DNA from: Siphonodentalium dalli
Lineage: Eukaryota; Mollusca; Scaphopoda; Gadilida; Siphonodentaliidae
Direction of reading: 5' to 3'
Assembly: GCA_032622095.1 (NCBI GenBank)
Contig: CP136067.1
Location: 59,623,899 to 59,687,898, forward strand
Length of the DNA: 64,000 nt
A program made the position numbers and the translations under genes. The notes beneath the pieces were generated by a model. That model had not been told where the DNA came from. It made no database searches and saw only the letters and a program-made list of their open reading frames with translations. Shown here piece by piece: positions 35,865 through 46,928 of the stretch. Each line of letters opens with the position of its first letter. Position 1 is the first letter of the stretch.

Positions 35865-36665
35865 TTGACGGCATGGGTGGGTGGCCCGCCCCAAATACCA
35901 CCTAGAAACACCCCGACCCCCCACCATCACCCCCGGGGGGTGCCACCCCGAGGGGGTGAAAATGGGGTATGGACCATTTTCGAGAACGGTAAGGATTTCG
36001 ACCGATTTGACGGCATGGGTGGGTGGCCCGCCCCAAATACCATCTAGAAATACCCCGACCCCCACCCATCACCCCCGGGGGGGTGCCACCCCGAGGGGAT
36101 GAAAATGGGGTATGGACCATTTTCGAGAACGGTAAGGATTTCGACCGATTTGACGGCATGGGTGGGTGGCCCGCCCCAAATACCACCTAGAAACACCCGA
36201 CCCCCACCCATCACCCCCGGGGTGCCACCCCGAGGGGGTGAAAATGGGGTATGGACCATTTTCGAGAACGGTAAGGATTTCGACCGATTTGACGGCATGG
36301 GTGGGTGGCCCGCCCCAAATACCACCTAGAAACACCCCGACCCCCCACCCATCACCCCCGGGGGTGTTCACCCGAGGGGGTGAAAATGGGGTATGGACCA
36401 TTTTCGAGAACGGTAAGGATTTCGACCGATTTGACGGCATGGGTGGGTGGCCCGTCCCAAATACCACCTAGAAACACCCCGACCCCCACCCATCACCCCC
36501 GGGGGGTGCCACCCCGAGGGGGTTAAAATGGGGTATGGACCATTTTCGAGAACGGTAAGGATTTCGACCGATTTGACGGCATGGCTGGGTGGCCCGCCCC
36601 AATACCACATAGAAACACCCCGACCCCCCACCAATCACCCCCGTGCCACCCCGAGGGGGTGAGTA
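35865..36665. repeat. Tandem array, six units of 139-143 bp
   Basis: GACGGCATGGGTGGGTGGCC recurs with its GCAT at 35871, 36013, 36156, 36295, 36437 and 36579. Each unit contains a CACCCCCGGGGGGTG-type GC palindrome and GGACCATTTTCGAGAACGGT. Long reading frames across the array on both strands (rich in Gly, Pro, His) arise from repetition and are not genes. Confidence 0.92.
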
Positions 36666-37495
36666 TGGGGCCGGCCTCAAATACCACATAGAAACACATC
36701 ACCTTTCACCCCGGATAATACATCGGGTTTGAGCCATTTTATTGCTGATTCCTTATCCGCAAAAATGTCTCTTCTGGCCCGCCACAAGTATCACCTAGAA
36801 CGCCCCCCCCCCAATGCTCACACCAAATACCCCATAGTAACACCACACCCACATCCACTGGGGTCATGCATTCTGATGCAGCCGGTATCAAGTTCTGATC
36901 AAAGGGCGGCCGGTGTCCTTTGATGTAGCAAAAATAGATTCTTGTATTTGACGTCATTGCAACGTTCAAAGACAATGTATCAATTTCGACGATCGACGCA
37001 ATTCTTGTGAATAGAAATGTACTTGATGACTCCGTGTCTGACTGAGATTAGGGAGTATTTTGTCGTGACCAGGGACGTGGGACGTGGCTTTGTTCTCGTG
37101 TGTGGGATTAAGTCCATGCATTTAGTTCCTTGCTCCATGTTCCTTATTCAGTCTCCAATTAAAATATTATAGTTCCCTGTTCCCTGTTTCTAATTCTAAT
37201 TCAAATTTGTTTTTGGTAGCTAGTATTTCTTCATCCACCGATTCGAAATATTTGCCGGATTGGCCAGGATCGTCAGCAAGTAGCTCATTATACCAGGCCA
37301 CGAATTGGGCGCAAGTAGAGTCAAAACTAACCCCGAAATTGTTAGATTGCCGATTGTGGGAGATCTGCTCCACTTGTGACCAACTCTTGTGATAAATTCG
37401 GGGGGGGGGGGGGGTCAATCCTATTTATGGCCATTTTTGGAGTGAATTCGTACATATACACCCTATTATAGGGGCAAATCACCACAATAAGAGTA

Positions 37496-37680
37496 CCCGG
37501 GTAGCCCATTATACCCGGCCACAAATTGGGCGTAGGTACAGTATGGCGTCAAAACGGACCGTAAAATGTTGCTACATATGAGGCCCCCCGGGTAGCCCAT
37601 TATACCCGGCCACAAATTGGGCGTAGGTAAAGTATGGCGTCAAAACGGACCGTAAAATGTTGCTACATATGAGGCCCCCA
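37496..37680. repeat. 91-bp tandem duplication
   Basis: Two near-identical 91-bp copies starting CCCGGGTAGCCCATTATACC at 37496 and 37587; one clear difference is GGTACAGTATGG versus GGTAAAGTATGG. A degenerate earlier relative lies near 37280-37310 (CATTATACCAGGCCACGAAT). Confidence 0.85.
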
Positions 37681-38189
37681 CCCCCTTTTCGTACGCCGTA
37701 TTCCATGCCCTGTTATGGGGTACGCCGTATTCCGGCCCCTCTGTTAGGAGGTATTCGGTATTCCAAAAAATGCCGATAATCGTACGCCGACCTTCCAAAA
37801 AATGATCATAATAATAGTATAAATGCGATTTTTTGTCACAATAAATGATAAATTCACGGTTTGACAAACAGATCGTCGATCATCGTCATTTTAGATCACT
37901 TTAGACGTGATCGACTAGTTGCATTTATTTCTCGGTGAACGCGCAACAGCTCATAACTGCAACCCCATTATTACATCGACGCGTCATCGATTTCGCGTAA
38001 TGTTTTGGGCGCATTTGGACTCGCGCGGGATTGACTTAATAAATCATCAGGTTTCAATATAAAGAAATTGTTCCTGTTGACTTTTGCCAAGGGTGCTATG
38101 GGATATTTTGGGCTGATTTTGTCACGATACACTTTTCGATTTAAATACGTTTACAAAAGTGGCTTTTTCGCTAAATGTATATACAAATA

Positions 38190-38345
38190 AGGATTAACTG
38201 TCATGTGGACTGTTTTTTATGGAGATGTAACCGGGAGGTAAGTGGTCATAACTTGTATGTAAAACCCTTCGGGTTTTACACAAGTTATAACCACTTACCT
38301 CACGGTTACATCTCCATAAAAACAGTCCACATGACAGTTAATCCT
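38190..38345. mobile_element. Palindromic miniature element, 156 bp
   Basis: Arms of about 75 bp (AGGATTAACTGTCATGTGGA... and its complement) surround a short centre, CCCTTCGGG. It lies within the foldback element. No TSD could be assigned. Confidence 0.8.
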
Positions 38346-38849
38346 CATATATATGGAGTGACTGTAAGGTCATGAGTGGGATGTACATATGTTGTCTGTA
38401 TGATCATGGATGGGGTGTGTGGATAAATAGGAAGTGATTTTATGGTTACGGGTAATTGTGTATACATGGAATGACTGTATGGTCATGATTGAACTTGGAG
38501 TAATCTGGGTGGACATTATCGAGCGTGTGGGTATATAGGGAGTGTCCTGTTTTTTATATCAGACAGATACAAGCAGAAGTGCCGGTCGCGTTATGGGCGT
38601 TATGAGGCCGTTATGATATGATGAATGGTACTATATGATGACATGGTGGTCGAATATGCACACGAAGCTATTCTACCCATTCATTCATACAGATAATTAG
38701 CACAAAATATTATATTGCGCCATCAAAACCTGCGTCCAAGATGATTTGCTCGAACCCGAATACCAGTTAATTCGGGGGTATGAATCCCGCGTACAGCTTC
38801 AAAACACCCTGAATCCCGCGTACCAAAAAGGGAGGGTGATACCCTCATA

Positions 38850-39480
38850 TTCGCTCTTTCTCCAAAACTTGTATTTAATTCAAATATCATGATTAATGGA
38901 AACCAAACAAAATTGAGCCACTTTGTTGACTTGTGCCCTTTAATAGTTGAATCATCGTTATGAGTATATATTCAAATTGTACACCATGGAGTAACCGATG
39001 ATGTATCCGTCCAAACGACGTATCGCGCAGCTCCGCACGTTGAGACGTCTATGAGATACAGCCATTTGAATATAAGTGGTGGAAATTGATGTACTTTGTG
39101 GGCGTGACTTAGAGTTCAAACTCTCTAAGAGGTCAAAGAATACACCGTACATATATCATAATTGGAAACAGATTTTGCTCGCATACAGGGCGATTCCTAT
39201 CAAGTCGGGCATGCTCTGGTCCATCGTACACTTGGTTTGACGCCAAACAACCGAGAAACTCTGATGTAGACAACGTGAACATACGTCAATCAAACCCTGT
39301 TCCTCAAGGGTTTCGCCAAATTGCAATGAGACTTTACAGTAGGAAACATAATTTTGTCGATGGATTTCTCTTACATGTTTCAAGTTATCGAACTGAAATT
39401 TGGTATTTAGGGGCTTCTCGGTGCGCTAAATCAGATAGAATTGTCACCGAGATATTCCGATGGCCCAAAATGTGTCAATG
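38850..39480. repeat. Module shared with the R2 LTR insertion
   Basis: Close match to about 14290-14870 in the same orientation (TTCGCTCTTTCTCCAAAACT, CCGCACGTTGAGACGTCTAT, GTGGGCGTGACTTAGAGTTC), with a roughly 60-bp stretch near 38870-38930 missing from the other copy. This shows that the foldback interior captured, or derives from, the other element family. Confidence 0.85.
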
Positions 39481-40673
39481 ACGCCGTTGGTATACCACAT
39501 GGGTGGGGGGGTCGGGGTGTTTCTAGGTGGTATTTGGGGCGGGCCACCCACCCATGCCGTCAAATCTGTCGAAATCCTTACCGTTCTCGAAAATGGTCCA
39601 TACCCCATTTTCACCCCCTCGGGGTGGCACCCCCGGGGGTGATGGGTGGGGGGTCGGGGTGTTTCTAGGTGGTATTTGGGGCGGGCCACCCACCCATGCC
39701 GTCAAATCGGTCGAAATCCTTACCGTTCTCGAAAATGGTCCATATCCCATTTTCACCCCCTCGGGGTGGCACCCCCCGGGGGTGATGGGTGGGGGGGTCG
39801 GGGTGTTTCTAGGTGGTATTTGGGGGGGGGCCACCCACCCATGCCGTCAAATCGGTCGAAAGCGACATTTTTGAAAATAAGAAATAAGGAATAGGGAATA
39901 AGTTCCAATTGTCATGTCTGTACTCTAGTTGGGGTTTTTATTACGTCCTTAAGTGTATAGAAATCAATAATATTTTTGAGTTTGGAAGTGGGGCATAGTA
40001 GATTGGAGTTAAAATCTCCAAGTAGAATTATATTTTGGGAGACATCTATCGTGCCTGAGATATGGACAAATCTAGCAGATCCCAATAGTTCGATCGGCAA
40101 TATTGATCTGATCGATACGATAAGCATAGCAAAATATGTTGTGATTTTGAGACAATGTCAAACCATAGCATTGAAGAAGTATCGGTTTCTAAATCGTTTC
40201 TCCTCTTGAAGACCAGATGAGAGGAGACGTATACGCATAGTCCACCGCCGTAGGAATCTCGATCAAGTCGGATAGGGGGACTGAAATTATCAATCTCTAG
40301 TCTATCGGAGGGGTAAGAGGGGTCGAGGTGAGTTTCGGTGAAACATATATAGGATATCGAAGTCATTTATCATATCGGCTATCTTTTCCAGTTTATGTCT
40401 TATGCTCCGTACATTATAATGGTATACTGTTAATGTGTTGCCTTCGTGTACAGTTTTATGGCTTGGGCTGGGCCCTGGGTTGCTGTGTACCGATCCGGAG
40501 CATAACAAAAGCATTGATATGACCAGAAGAATTAGAGGGAGATTTATTCTTAATCCTTGAGGTATCTTATAAATTCTATGGGTTTTCGTACTTAATGGTG
40601 AGTGGCGAGTAGAAAGCCTCCCTGAATTGAATACGCCAGTCGCGATGCGGTGCTGCAGTGGCGATATTCCCAT

Positions 40674-41275
40674 TTAGGTTGGAAAAAGGAACAGTTTCGG
40701 CGGCACCGGAGCGAGACTGGCGTACATTGGATACAAATATTTAAATATGTCGTGTTGGAGCGGATAGGTGGATGACAGCGCAAGGTGGAAAATGTGATTG
40801 TCGGATATCAGTATCGGCCTATTGTTGACAGAAAACATGATGAAAACATGAGAGAAACATGAGAATAATAACTGTACATAATAATGGTGTGAAATATGAG
40901 GTGAAGATGTATCAATAACATGTGAAGTATGCATAGACCGGGTCGAGTATTTCGTTTTGGAACGGGGAGGAGAAAGTTATTGTGTCGCTTTGGGTCTCGT
41001 ATTTTGAAAGATCGAGGCCTACTTGTGCTTCATATGCGGAGCCATTGATATATAAAATGCGATGTACAGAGGCGGCAGAGTATGGCAGAATACAGTATTA
41101 TGCATAGGCCTACCCGGACTTGTCCGCAAAGCATACGTTAGTTCAGACCGCGAAGATAATTTTTCATGAGCATCCCATTTTGACGAGGCTAGTGTTTGTT
41201 TGTGCTTCTGGGCTCCAGTAGTATTGTCTACTCGGCTGTTAAATTGGCTGAAAGATTGATCATGCCACACCACTG
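40674..41275 (-). other. 5' UTR of LINE1
   Basis: About 600 bp between the LINE1 5' end, set by the TSD at 41276-41285, and the first recognisable coding sequence. An internal promoter would be expected here but no motif was assigned. Short frames here are not convincing. Confidence 0.6.
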
Positions 41276-41493
41276 TTATGCAGATATACATGTAATTTAT
41301 CTACATGTGTGCCCAAAAACCAGCTGGCTTTGGTGAATGAAAATTTGTATAAAAAACACAGGCTACATATCTATTACACTTTTCAGTCACTCCATTTACC
41401 CCGTTAAAAATAGAAAAAAAACATTTTCCTATGAGATCACAACTTAATTATTGTCGCGATGGTATACGAGGTCCGTGCATTACATGGAGAGTG

Positions 41494-44400
41494 TTAGTGC
41501 AAGAAGCTTTTTGCTTTCTTTCGCCATAACAGTGTGAACATCCATAATGACGAAAATGGTGTGATTACAGCCCTGGCTACTAGTTCATTACTAGTGTAAC
41601 ATTTCAATGATTTGTGCAAGAAACAGCGAGGACCATTCATTTTGGTTGACTTTTTGCAAATTTGTTTTTCCTTAGTTTGTTCGACTATGGTTTCAGTATT
41701 TGAACATATTGAAAATATAGAGTTAGTGCGCCTTGTTTCTTTCTTGATTACGCAAGGCCCTACTCTGATAACATGTGTTTCTGGCATGTCAGTACTGGAC
41801 AAACTATTATCACTCTGGTGCGATTCGACAAATTTAGCCGTTTCGGATGATTTAGTATTATTTGTGACGTCACACTGTGGTTGCATTTCGAGCGACTGTG
41901 TGTCCCACGATTGTGGTATAGAAATGATCGTTTTGGATTTTGTACAACAGTCGGCATGTTTCTTCGCAAGAAGCCTGTCATACTTGCAAAACGCGACCCC
42001 TTTTGATGTTATTAAACCCATTTTGTCATTTAAACAGAACACTTTACTTGTTTTCAATGAAATTTGTGACAGAGAGCGGAGACACTGATCGGAAATTCCA
42101 CTTAAATTTGATGTATTTGATTGCGATTTCAGCAGAAATCGTTCGTTAGATTCTTCGTTATTTAGTGTGTTCGATTGCGATTCCCGCCGTAGAAATCGTT
42201 CATGAGATTCATCGCCATTTGATGTGTTCGATTGTGATTTCAGCCGAAATCGTTCACGAGATTCATCTTTGGATGTATTTGATTTTGATAGCGATTTCAG
42301 CAGAATTCGTTCATTTAATTCATCATTACTTCTCCAGTTGTTCCATTGAGGAAATGATATGGACTTATCTACAACATATATATATATAGTTTATTTAATT
42401 CAGGCTCAAATGGCCCATATGATAGAGATATCAATTATATGTAATACAGAATTTCTTTCCAATGTTTGAAAAGATAAGATTCATAAAATAAATCGGAATT
42501 AATGATTGCATGCAAAATTGTATTTTCAGATTCAGTCACACGTTCTCTCAGACCATACACACTCTTTCTTATCAAACATAGGAACAGAACTCACAACATC
42601 CCTGGCATACATCCCACTTGCGCTACATCTCCATTCATACCCCATAAACTTCCTATAGGCATTGTTATAACATACAATTAATTTGCGGTAACTGCGCTGG
42701 GTGAAATTTTCCCACAGAGTACAACAATATAATGATGAAATATAAGCATGAAAAAGATGGCGTTTTACATCAAATGAACACTTGTAAAACTTTTTCATGA
42801 GGATATTGGAACGGGAACAAATTGATCTATATTGCCTCATAATATCATCATCATCAATAAGATCGTCTCTGAGAATATGTCCAAGGTATTTATAGGCGGG
42901 AACAAACTTATCTCTGGTTCGCGGCGGACTGTCGTTTTCCGATTCAAAAGAATCACACGATAAATCTATCGTAATATTGGCATCGCCAAAAGTTACGTTT
43001 CGGTTAAATTGGTGGAATCGAACATTATGTTCTATATATAGCAGCAGCCATAGACTCTGTTGGGGTAGACACTTCTCGAAACTTTAGTTCTTCGACTTGC
43101 GGCCGATCATTATCACCGAACCTATTCCCCATTTCAATAAGGATTTCCTTGAACGTCATATGCGAACTATTTTCTTCGAGCGACTTGTGATAGTCGAGGG
43201 CGGAACCCTCCAGACAAGATGACAGTGTAAATTTACATTCGGCTTTATTCCAACGTTGAAATTCAGCAAATGAACGGAATTCGAAATCAAACGGCTGCCC
43301 AGTTACTTTACCGTCCTTTGATAATGGTATTTGTGGCGGTATTGAGTTTACTCCATTTATAGGTACATCTCGACCATAATTTTGTCTGGGTCCCGTGTCG
43401 GCAGACGCAGGCATATTTTGGGCTGGTTTTGCATTTACCTTCTCGCGCCCGGATGTTACTGAAATTCCACAGATTGTTGGTTCCCGTAATGAGTTTTGGT
43501 AAGACCGACGTTGAAATGTTATGTCAACATCACCCCTTTCTGGCGATTTGGTTAGTTTTTCCGTTGTAACAGTTTGGTAACCACCATAAACTTGTTCGTC
43601 AGTTCCGCTAATTGTTATAGGAACATTTTGCATAGGTGGGTTAGTTGGAATTCCGCCAGATGGATATTGTTGCATTGGAACATTCTGAGTAGTAACTAAA
43701 CTCAGATTGTTGGACTGGCCATGATCGGGGGGGTTATTTGGTACCTGTATCTGAGGTACTGACGCATTATCACCGTATTGTGTTGGCGGAACCTGTGGAT
43801 CCACTCCCAATTGCATAGCTACATTTGATGGTTGCATTGTAGGTTGAATTTGGCATTTGCTGATACGGTTGTTGACTAACAACCGGAGTCTGCCGAGAGT
43901 TTATAGGTGGTTGATCTGTTATCGGAATATAAGGCACATTTTGACCAAAAGCATCCGTAAGCATCCAACCAGTTTGCTGTTTGGGGTCATTTCCACACGA
44001 TGGTGCGGTGACAAACTGTTGACTCATCGGACCAGGACTGTTCGTTGGAGGATTCATTGTTGTCCCCACGGGGAAATTTTGCCCATTCCCCATTGACTGC
44101 ATCCCGGAAACTGTCTGAGCAGAAGGGATGGCTCCGGCAATCATGGTTGTCGCTACAGACATCATTGCCCGATTTAAATAGCCCCCAGGCGGGATTTGAA
44201 CTGCCATAGCTTGATTATACCCTGGTTGTGGATGCATATTCACTGCAGGGTTATTTTGCTGTGCCAACGCTTGGTGTATTTCTCCGGATTGGTTTACCAC
44301 CGGTTTGCTAACGGGTGGGACCGAAACTGATGACCCGAACATTGTAGAAACCTCATTCTGAGGTACATGTTGGGGCACAGAACCCGACACAGAATTCCCC

Positions 44401-45700
44401 AGCCAAACTTGATTCGCCCCTGCATTGCTTTGCATTGCCCCAAGTGGACCCGATAATGTCCCTGAAGTCGTGCACACATTTGGGGTAGGCATACTCCGAA
44501 TGTTTGTACCCCATGGCGTTTTATTTGGAACATAGCCATGTGGTAGTGACACTGTGGGCATGGGCCCAGATGTCGGCTGTACTGCCGGTGTCTGTACAGG
44601 AAGAGATATTTGTTTGAATGTACGATCTCCAAAGGGAGCATAATTTGTAGTAGCTCCTTTATACCGAGTCCCATTCAACTGAATGGGGACAGTAGCCAAC
44701 TTGGAAATCGGACACGTCCCTGTTCTGGAACATGTGTAACGAGACGTTGGTACTTGCATACCTTTCCAACCCAGTACGTCGCCCCTATTGGGATACGGTT
44801 TCCACCTGTTTGAAACTGGTTTCGCTCTCCTAGTGGACCCTGGATTGGTTACCTTATCAACATTGTGAATTCCCTCAACTTGCTTTGGTCCACTGGTTGT
44901 GGACTCACTTGATCTGTGACCACCTGAGCGCCATAACTAAGGAAAGGCGAACCAAACATTTGCATGTTATGTGGATTGAATACCGGCGGATTCCAATATG
45001 GCGGCGGTACATGTGGGCGACACCAAAATTGTGGCACGCACGGTTGCACGTCTCTGGGTTGATAAGTAATATATGAACCAGTTGTTGTCGGATCTGGTGT
45101 CAAATTTGTGTCCGATTGTGGAATTGTTACCGTCGTATCTGGAATTGTGGACATCAGCAGATTTCCCATCCCATTTCCCGATAAGTAACTGGACATATTT
45201 TGCACCTTGGTAACTTGGGCCCCTGAATCAGAAATGGTACCGTCAACATTAGTTGGGTACAATGGTTGTTGGTATGTCATGTTTTGATTCGTTCCAACTG
45301 CCATTTGTTCTGTATTCGGGGTTTGGACATTGCTAGACTGCCAAGCGTTAATTTCAGTTGACAATAAGTCCGGCGCGTTGAAACTGTTATGTGATGCCCC
45401 ACCACCGTTACTCACTTGCGAATATCTTTTTTCGCAATGGTTAGTGTCACTCCCGATAGCCATTGAGTGCATGAACGTTTGATTTGATGGGTAATCATAC
45501 ATTAATCCGATTGAGATGTTTGACCCCGTGTGATTAGAAGCTCCATGAGCAAATCCGGACATTGAATCATCCTGTTGGCTAATCAGCGGATTAGCGACGG
45601 AGTGTACACACGACTGTGCGCTTGAGCGAACAATGGCTCAACTCGCTGGCTGTTTATCGGATTATACGCCGCTTTCACATCTGCACTGATGTTTTGAATC
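41494..45700 (-). pseudogene. gag: R2 gag-like protein, frameshifted, with an extended C-terminus
   Basis: The counterpart of the R1 gag from ATG at about 45700. Frame is lost near 45605 (1-nt deletion), near 44890 (20-bp deletion) and near 43855 (+1), and the gene is split at about 42376-42915 by a LINE3 fragment. Where R1 has its internal stop, R2 reads through. After the LINE3 fragment the frame resumes at FPQWNN and continues through four NER(F/I)L..SQSN-type repeats into a further 200 residues ending at 41494 (LITSKGVAFCKYDRL, IPQSWDTQSLEMQPQCD). R1 has lost this part through a 5-bp insertion. The family protein was therefore probably over 1,150 residues. No zinc knuckle, protease or RT seen. 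Confidence 0.82.
42376..42915 (-). mobile_element. 5'-truncated LINE3 fragment inside R2 gag
   Basis: R1 is continuous across this point (about 9650), while R2 holds about 540 bp of a LINE 3' end. The minus-strand frame (42840-42532) encodes MRQYRSICSRSNILMKKFYK...CYNNAYRKFMGYE, nearly the same as the C-terminus of the LINE3 at 50736-51500. The 3' end begins GTTTATTTAATTCAGGC, matching 50690. Limits are approximate. Confidence 0.82.
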
Positions 45701-46609
45701 ATGATGCAAATGACCTACTTCCCGTTTCAACAAAATAACGGTTGGCTGTTTTAACAGATACGAATAGTTCCGAAAATTCCAGCAAGGATTTTCATGAGCT
45801 CGCAACGTTGTTATAGCGATGTCCCCTTGTTGGACTGTTTTGGGAAATTATTCGTTATCTTCCAAAAATAATTCGCGCAAATAAAAACTTGCTAATTTCG
45901 GAACTCCTCGATAAAAGATGTTATACAAGGTGTAAGTGCACGAATATTGAACAACAAATGGTGATATACTATCCGAAATATGCCTATATAAACGCTATTG
46001 GTAGCCTTTATAGACAAATTCCCCCACATTTATAAAACCATTTGAAAAATTGGAAAATAATCCTACGAAAATTGGCAAAAATAATACTCTGGGACAAAAA
46101 TAATTCAATTGCATGAAATTAAAAAATTGAAAAGAAATTTCCGTGAAAATGGGCAAAAACGAAAAAATAAGTGCCAATTAATTGAAAAATACGGCGAACT
46201 TGATTGAAATGTCCGCGCAGCAGAATGAAAACAAAACAGCCTTCATTCCCTACTAAAAAAATAAATAATCCAATAGCAACTGGTTTGAGAAAAAAAAAAT
46301 ATTCAACAAAGTGGCAAACACTTGTGTGAAAAGAAAAAAATGCAAGCCAAAAACAATCAGAAAAATGGCAAAAAAGTATGACAAAAAGCAAAATTATTTT
46401 ATAAATAAATAAATAGGAAAAATAGTATGCAGTGCAAAGTGCGAAGAGCAAAAATTACGGTGCGGATTGCAGAAATTACCAAAGATAATAAACGGATTGA
46501 AAAAACATGTGAAAAATTATTTTGCCAGTGTGAGAAAACAGTGTAAATTACCGGCGAGAAAAATATCAAAAAACGCCGCAAAGATTCGAGTAAGATCGAC
46601 GACGCCATT
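45701..46609 (-). other. 5' leader of R2
   Basis: Equivalent to the R1 leader (12453-13386) with small indels, and the same possible primer site (TGGCGTCGTCG) two bases inside the LTR. No real gene here. Confidence 0.65.
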
Positions 46610-46924
46610 TGTTATATTTATGGGGTACAGTGCAGCATTGTGAATAATTATACATGAAGTGCAAGTGTGAAATAATACCTTTTAATAATACAGCAATAGA
46701 AATACACGATGTTGTCAATAGGTTGGTTTGGATTCAAGTGATGGGTTTCCGTCAGCCTCGCCATCTCGTGAACTTCCGGCTATCTTCGGGCATCCTCGGT
46801 GGTTTCCGGATTTTCCCGTATCTTCGCTCCAATATCGCTATATTGGAGCCGTTTGCCGAGAAGCATCTATTTGATACAGGTTTTACTCTACCAGGCCTAA
46901 CTATTAAAACCCATAAATACAACA
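46610..46924 (-). repeat. 5' LTR of R2
   Basis: A 315-bp LTR, TGTTATATTTATGG...ATACAACA, followed by TSD AAAG (46925-46928). Three substitutions separate it from the left LTR at 13767-15990. Confidence 0.95.
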
Positions 46925-46928
46925 AAAG

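Larger units (their letters stand above)
35794..39921. mobile_element. Foldback/MULE-like element with inverted tandem arrays
   Basis: A 4,128-bp element beginning ACAGACATGACAATTGGAAC and ending in its inverted complement, with 9-bp TSDs ACTTTAGTT (35785-35793) and ACTCTAGTT (39922-39930; one mismatch). Just inside each end is an array of a 142-bp GC-rich unit: six units at left (35865-36665), about 2.6 inverted units at right (39500-39870). Long TIRs built of tandem repeats plus 9-bp TSDs are classic for Foldback and some Mutator-like elements. The interior is a mosaic, including a 91-bp tandem duplication, a palindrome and a segment shared with 14290-14870. No transposase, so presumably non-autonomous. 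Confidence 0.88.
35546..40673 (-). pseudogene. LINE1 ORF2, endonuclease domain, split by a foldback element
   Basis: The upstream part (40673 to about 39931) starts with a hydrophobic stretch and LLCSGSVHSNPGPSPS, then YHYNVRSIRHKLEKI, FTETHLDPSYPSDRL, DRDSYGGGLCVYVS and LLGDFNSNLL. The foldback element (35794-39921) interrupts after KTPTR. The downstream part (35784-35546) gives TRTSTLLDPRIVSN and ELSDHYAVYATISYD, ending the APE-type nuclease with its catalytic SDH. There is a frame break near 40330. The domain order matches CR1/Jockey endonucleases. Confidence 0.85.
20092..41275 (-). mobile_element. LINE1: full-length non-LTR retrotransposon, heavily interrupted
   Basis: A 21.2-kb interval flanked by a perfect 10-bp TSD TTATGCAGAT (20082-20091, 41276-41285). 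R1 supplies the empty site, differing only at the second base of the TSD. In the minus direction: 5' end 41275, endonuclease (40673-39931 then 35784-35546), RT (32618-31360), thumb/C-terminus (21420-20352), 3' UTR with AATAAA and a seven-A tail ending at 20092. Motifs include SNPGPSPS just before the endonuclease, TETHL, GDFNSN, SDHYAV, YADD and a C-terminal Cys/His cluster. These fit the CR1/Jockey group. Without insertions it is roughly 4.2 kb. Confidence 0.88.
13767..46924 (-). mobile_element. R2: second LTR retrotransposon, swollen to 33 kb by nested insertions
   Basis: Same family and orientation as R1, bounded by LTRs 13767-15990 (split by an insert) and 46610-46924, with 4-bp TSD AAAG (13763-13766, 46925-46928). 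Aligned to R1, its body is interrupted at 14074-15978, 16141-16708, 17922-19290, 19560-20040, 20092-41275 and about 42376-42915. The LTRs differ by only three substitutions in about 315 bp despite this load. The 5' end in element sense is at the right (46924), with gag at about 45700-41494. Confidence 0.9.

Noticed and set aside
35841-39894. Many overlapping Gly/Pro/His-rich frames of 60-130 codons on both strands
   Set aside because: They arise from the 142-bp tandem array, whose period is often close to a multiple of three; no start context, no domain, and they exist on both strands.
41612-42088. 158-codon plus-strand frame, with a counterpart at 8999-9463
   Set aside because: It lies antisense to the gag C-terminal coding region of R2/R1, which has in-frame continuity with gag; the plus frame is best explained as its shadow.
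2778-46924. R1-R2 as one tandem segmental duplication
   Set aside because: Each has its own LTR pair and its own TSD (GAGT versus AAAG), with LTR diagnostic differences, so they are separate insertions.
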